Shown piece by piece: positions 5,927 through 7,223 of a DNA stretch of 7,223 nucleotides (positions within the stretch are counted from its first letter, which is position 1; each line of letters starts with the position of its first letter). Origin of the DNA: CAZAMT01 sp964486145 (GTDB lineage Bacteria; Bacteroidota; Bacteroidia; Bacteroidales; JAAAOM01); NCBI GenBank assembly GCA_964486145.1, contig CAZAMT010000211.1:1-7223 (forward strand), written 5' to 3'. The translations under genes and the position numbers were made by a program. The notes below the pieces were generated by a model. It searched no databases. It had not been told where the DNA came from and saw nothing but the letters and a program-made list of their open reading frames with translations.

Positions 5927-7114
5927 TTATTTACGTTGTTGCGATTCTTCAACATAATGAATAAGTCCTTCAAACAATCCCGGCTGTGTTTCCTCAGCAG
6001 CCTTTTCATTGTTCACATTTTTTATCCAGTCGTAACCAATCAATTTGTTTTCTACTGCATGAACAGCAGCTTCATAGGTATCCTTGAGAAGTAACATATC
6101 AACACCTTTGTTTTTAAAATCTTCAACGAGGCCGTTCAAAGTTCTCAACTTCCATCCTTTTTTTATATGTCTGATATAAACTGCTTTAACACGCCCGGGA
6201 AATTGATCAACCACATTTTTATAAATTTCCGGGTCCCGCTGACCGCTATCTCCAACCAATACAAATGGAAGGTTTTTATAGGTTTTCAATATCCGCTTTA
6301 TTTTAATTAGTTTGTGTTCATGACTTCCTCCTCCTGATTTCCAAAAATGAAAAATGGAATGATTCAAATCCTGGAGAAGAAATACACCCCGTGGCAGATG
6401 ATTTTCTTCCATAAAATCATCCAACAAATCATACAGGTTCCATTCACTGCTCGAGACATAGAAAAAAGGGTTTTGCGCCTTTCCGGAAACCCCTCGGTGC
6501 AATGCCTGGTAGAAAGCCGATATTCCGGGAAATGGTTTTCTTGTTATTGCATTTTTCAGCAGCATCAGACGGAGTTTCTTTAATGTTTGAGTAGCATGTG
6601 ATATCATGATGGTATCATCGATATCGGAAATAACAGCAAATTCAGCATTCTGACCAGGAATAAGCACATCTTCCCGGGTTTTTATAAGCTTTTCAGGTAT
6701 ATCTTCAAACTGCTCTTCAATTTGTGCATCAGCAAAAGGACGAAATTCAGCAGATCTTCCGGTACCGGGAAACGTGGCACCGAAATGTCCGTTTTCATCC
6801 GATTCAAGTTTTAAGTGATTCCCATTAAATTTTATGGACACTGCAACTCCCGGAATTGAATCTCCGGTATACCTCGAAATCATTGATTTCATGTTTGTCC
6901 AGATACTATCTTCCCTTCGTGGTTTTTTCAATCCCCGGTCTTCAATCACCATACCGCGAACAAACACGTTATCATCATTTCCATATCCTCTGTAAAGCAC
7001 TATACGCGGTACATCGATCAGACCAAACTGTTGTTTTATTAGCATCCTCACCCACTTAACCGGACGAGTTATTTTTTTCCTGATGTATCTGAATGGCTTT
7101 TTGAACTTGGTCAT
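5927..7114 (-). CDS. App1-like phosphatidate phosphatase family protein (DUF2183)
   Basis: This 395-residue protein belongs to the App1/DUF2183 group, HAD-like phosphatases whose yeast member dephosphorylates phosphatidic acid to diacylglycerol. The DxDxT nucleophile motif is intact: ISDIDDTIM at 162-170 (D164, D166, T168). Further family motifs follow: FFYVSSSEWNLYDLL at 217-231, the GGGSHEHKLIKI segment with H267/K268, and FVLVGDSGQRDPEIY at 284-298, the acidic magnesium-binding motif IV. The N-terminal part (about 35-130) is beta-rich with a SDENGHFGATF turn like those in small regulatory beta-sandwich domains. The first 25 residues are strongly basic without a signal peptide, so the protein is probably cytosolic and may bind acidic phospholipid surfaces. 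The C-terminal tail (about 365-395) is variable. ATG 7114 fits the family. It is the first gene of the - strand run, with 93 bases before the next gene. Confidence 0.9.
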   Translation of the reverse strand: MTKFKKPFRYIRKKITRPVKWVRMLIKQQFGLIDVPRIVLYRGYGNDDNVFVRGMVIEDRGLKKPRREDSIWTNMKSMISRYTGDSIPGVAVSIKFNGNHLKLESDENGHFGATFPGTGRSAEFRPFADAQIEEQFEDIPEKLIKTREDVLIPGQNAEFAVISDIDDTIMISHATQTLKKLRLMLLKNAITRKPFPGISAFYQALHRGVSGKAQNPFFYVSSSEWNLYDLLDDFMEENHLPRGVFLLQDLNHSIFHFWKSGGGSHEHKLIKIKRILKTYKNLPFVLVGDSGQRDPEIYKNVVDQFPGRVKAVYIRHIKKGWKLRTLNGLVEDFKNKGVDMLLLKDTYEAAVHAVENKLIGYDWIKNVNNEKAAEETQPGLFEGLIHYVEESQQRK

Positions 7115-7168
7115 ATCAGTCTGTTTTTTTATTAAACCAAAATCATGCAGTTAGGTTCCATTTGTGAA

Positions 7169-7223
7169 TCCGGTCTAAAAAGCCACCTTACCCCTAAATC
7201 CCCTAAAGGGGACTTCTTCAAAC
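7169..7223. repeat. Second copy of the palindromic repeat, cut by the window edge
   Basis: The last 55 bases match 3249-3303 exactly, starting TCCGGTCTAAAAAGCC and ending in the first bases of the 18-base inner arm. Orientation is the same as the full copy. It lies about 55 bases upstream of the App1-like gene's start. The rest of the element should continue past the edge. Identity over 55 bases shows that this is a conserved dispersed sequence and not chance. Confidence 0.85.

Overview
The window looks like chromosomal DNA of a member of the Bacteroidota, probably an environmental Bacteroidales/Marinilabiliales-type lineage. The reasons are low GC content, A-rich leaders instead of clear Shine-Dalgarno sites, a small PorT-type outer-membrane beta-barrel protein, and a dispersed palindromic repeat built around CCCCTAAATCCCCTAAAGGGG. 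From memory, repeats of this kind are scattered through many Bacteroidota genomes. The lineage is an inference; there is no rRNA or other phylogenetic marker here.

Region 1 (1-2301, + strand) is a tightly packed run that reads as one operon. It holds the tail of an upstream gene (stop overlapping the next start as ATGA), a Dps-like ferritin-fold protein, a 63-residue very basic protein, a secreted protein of unknown family, and a six-helix HdeD/DUF308 membrane protein. The Dps-like protein keeps the fold signature but appears to have lost three of the five usual ferroxidase ligands. Gaps between genes are 5, 15 and 36 bases. Dps and HdeD families suggest a stress-related cassette.

Region 2 (2322-3107, - strand) is a lone class I SAM-dependent methyltransferase with an N-terminal zinc ribbon. 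It converges on region 1 with only 20 bases between the stops. Its AT-rich upstream region contains a perfect 10-base inverted repeat.

Region 3 (3108-3584) has no intact gene. It carries a full copy of the palindromic repeat (about 3249-3404) and, abutting it, a 42-codon remnant resembling the C-terminus of a multi-pass membrane protein, possibly NuoN-like.

Region 4 (3585-7114, - strand) holds four genes in transcription order: an App1-type phosphatase (DUF2183), a four-helix small membrane protein, an AI-2E/PerM-family transporter, and a PorT-like outer-membrane protein. The middle two are separated by 15 bases and are almost certainly co-transcribed. The App1 and outer-membrane genes are set off by gaps of 93 and 107 bases. 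A second, edge-truncated copy of the repeat starts at 7169 in the same orientation, so direct repeats bracket this block.

Taken together, the genes fit envelope and stress housekeeping (ferritin-like, HdeD, AI-2E/PerM, phosphatidate phosphatase-like). No complete novel defence or mobile system is evident. The parts most worth a second look are the degenerate Dps, the two unrecognised genes beside it, and the repeat with its mutually exclusive pairings and the gene remnant it terminates.
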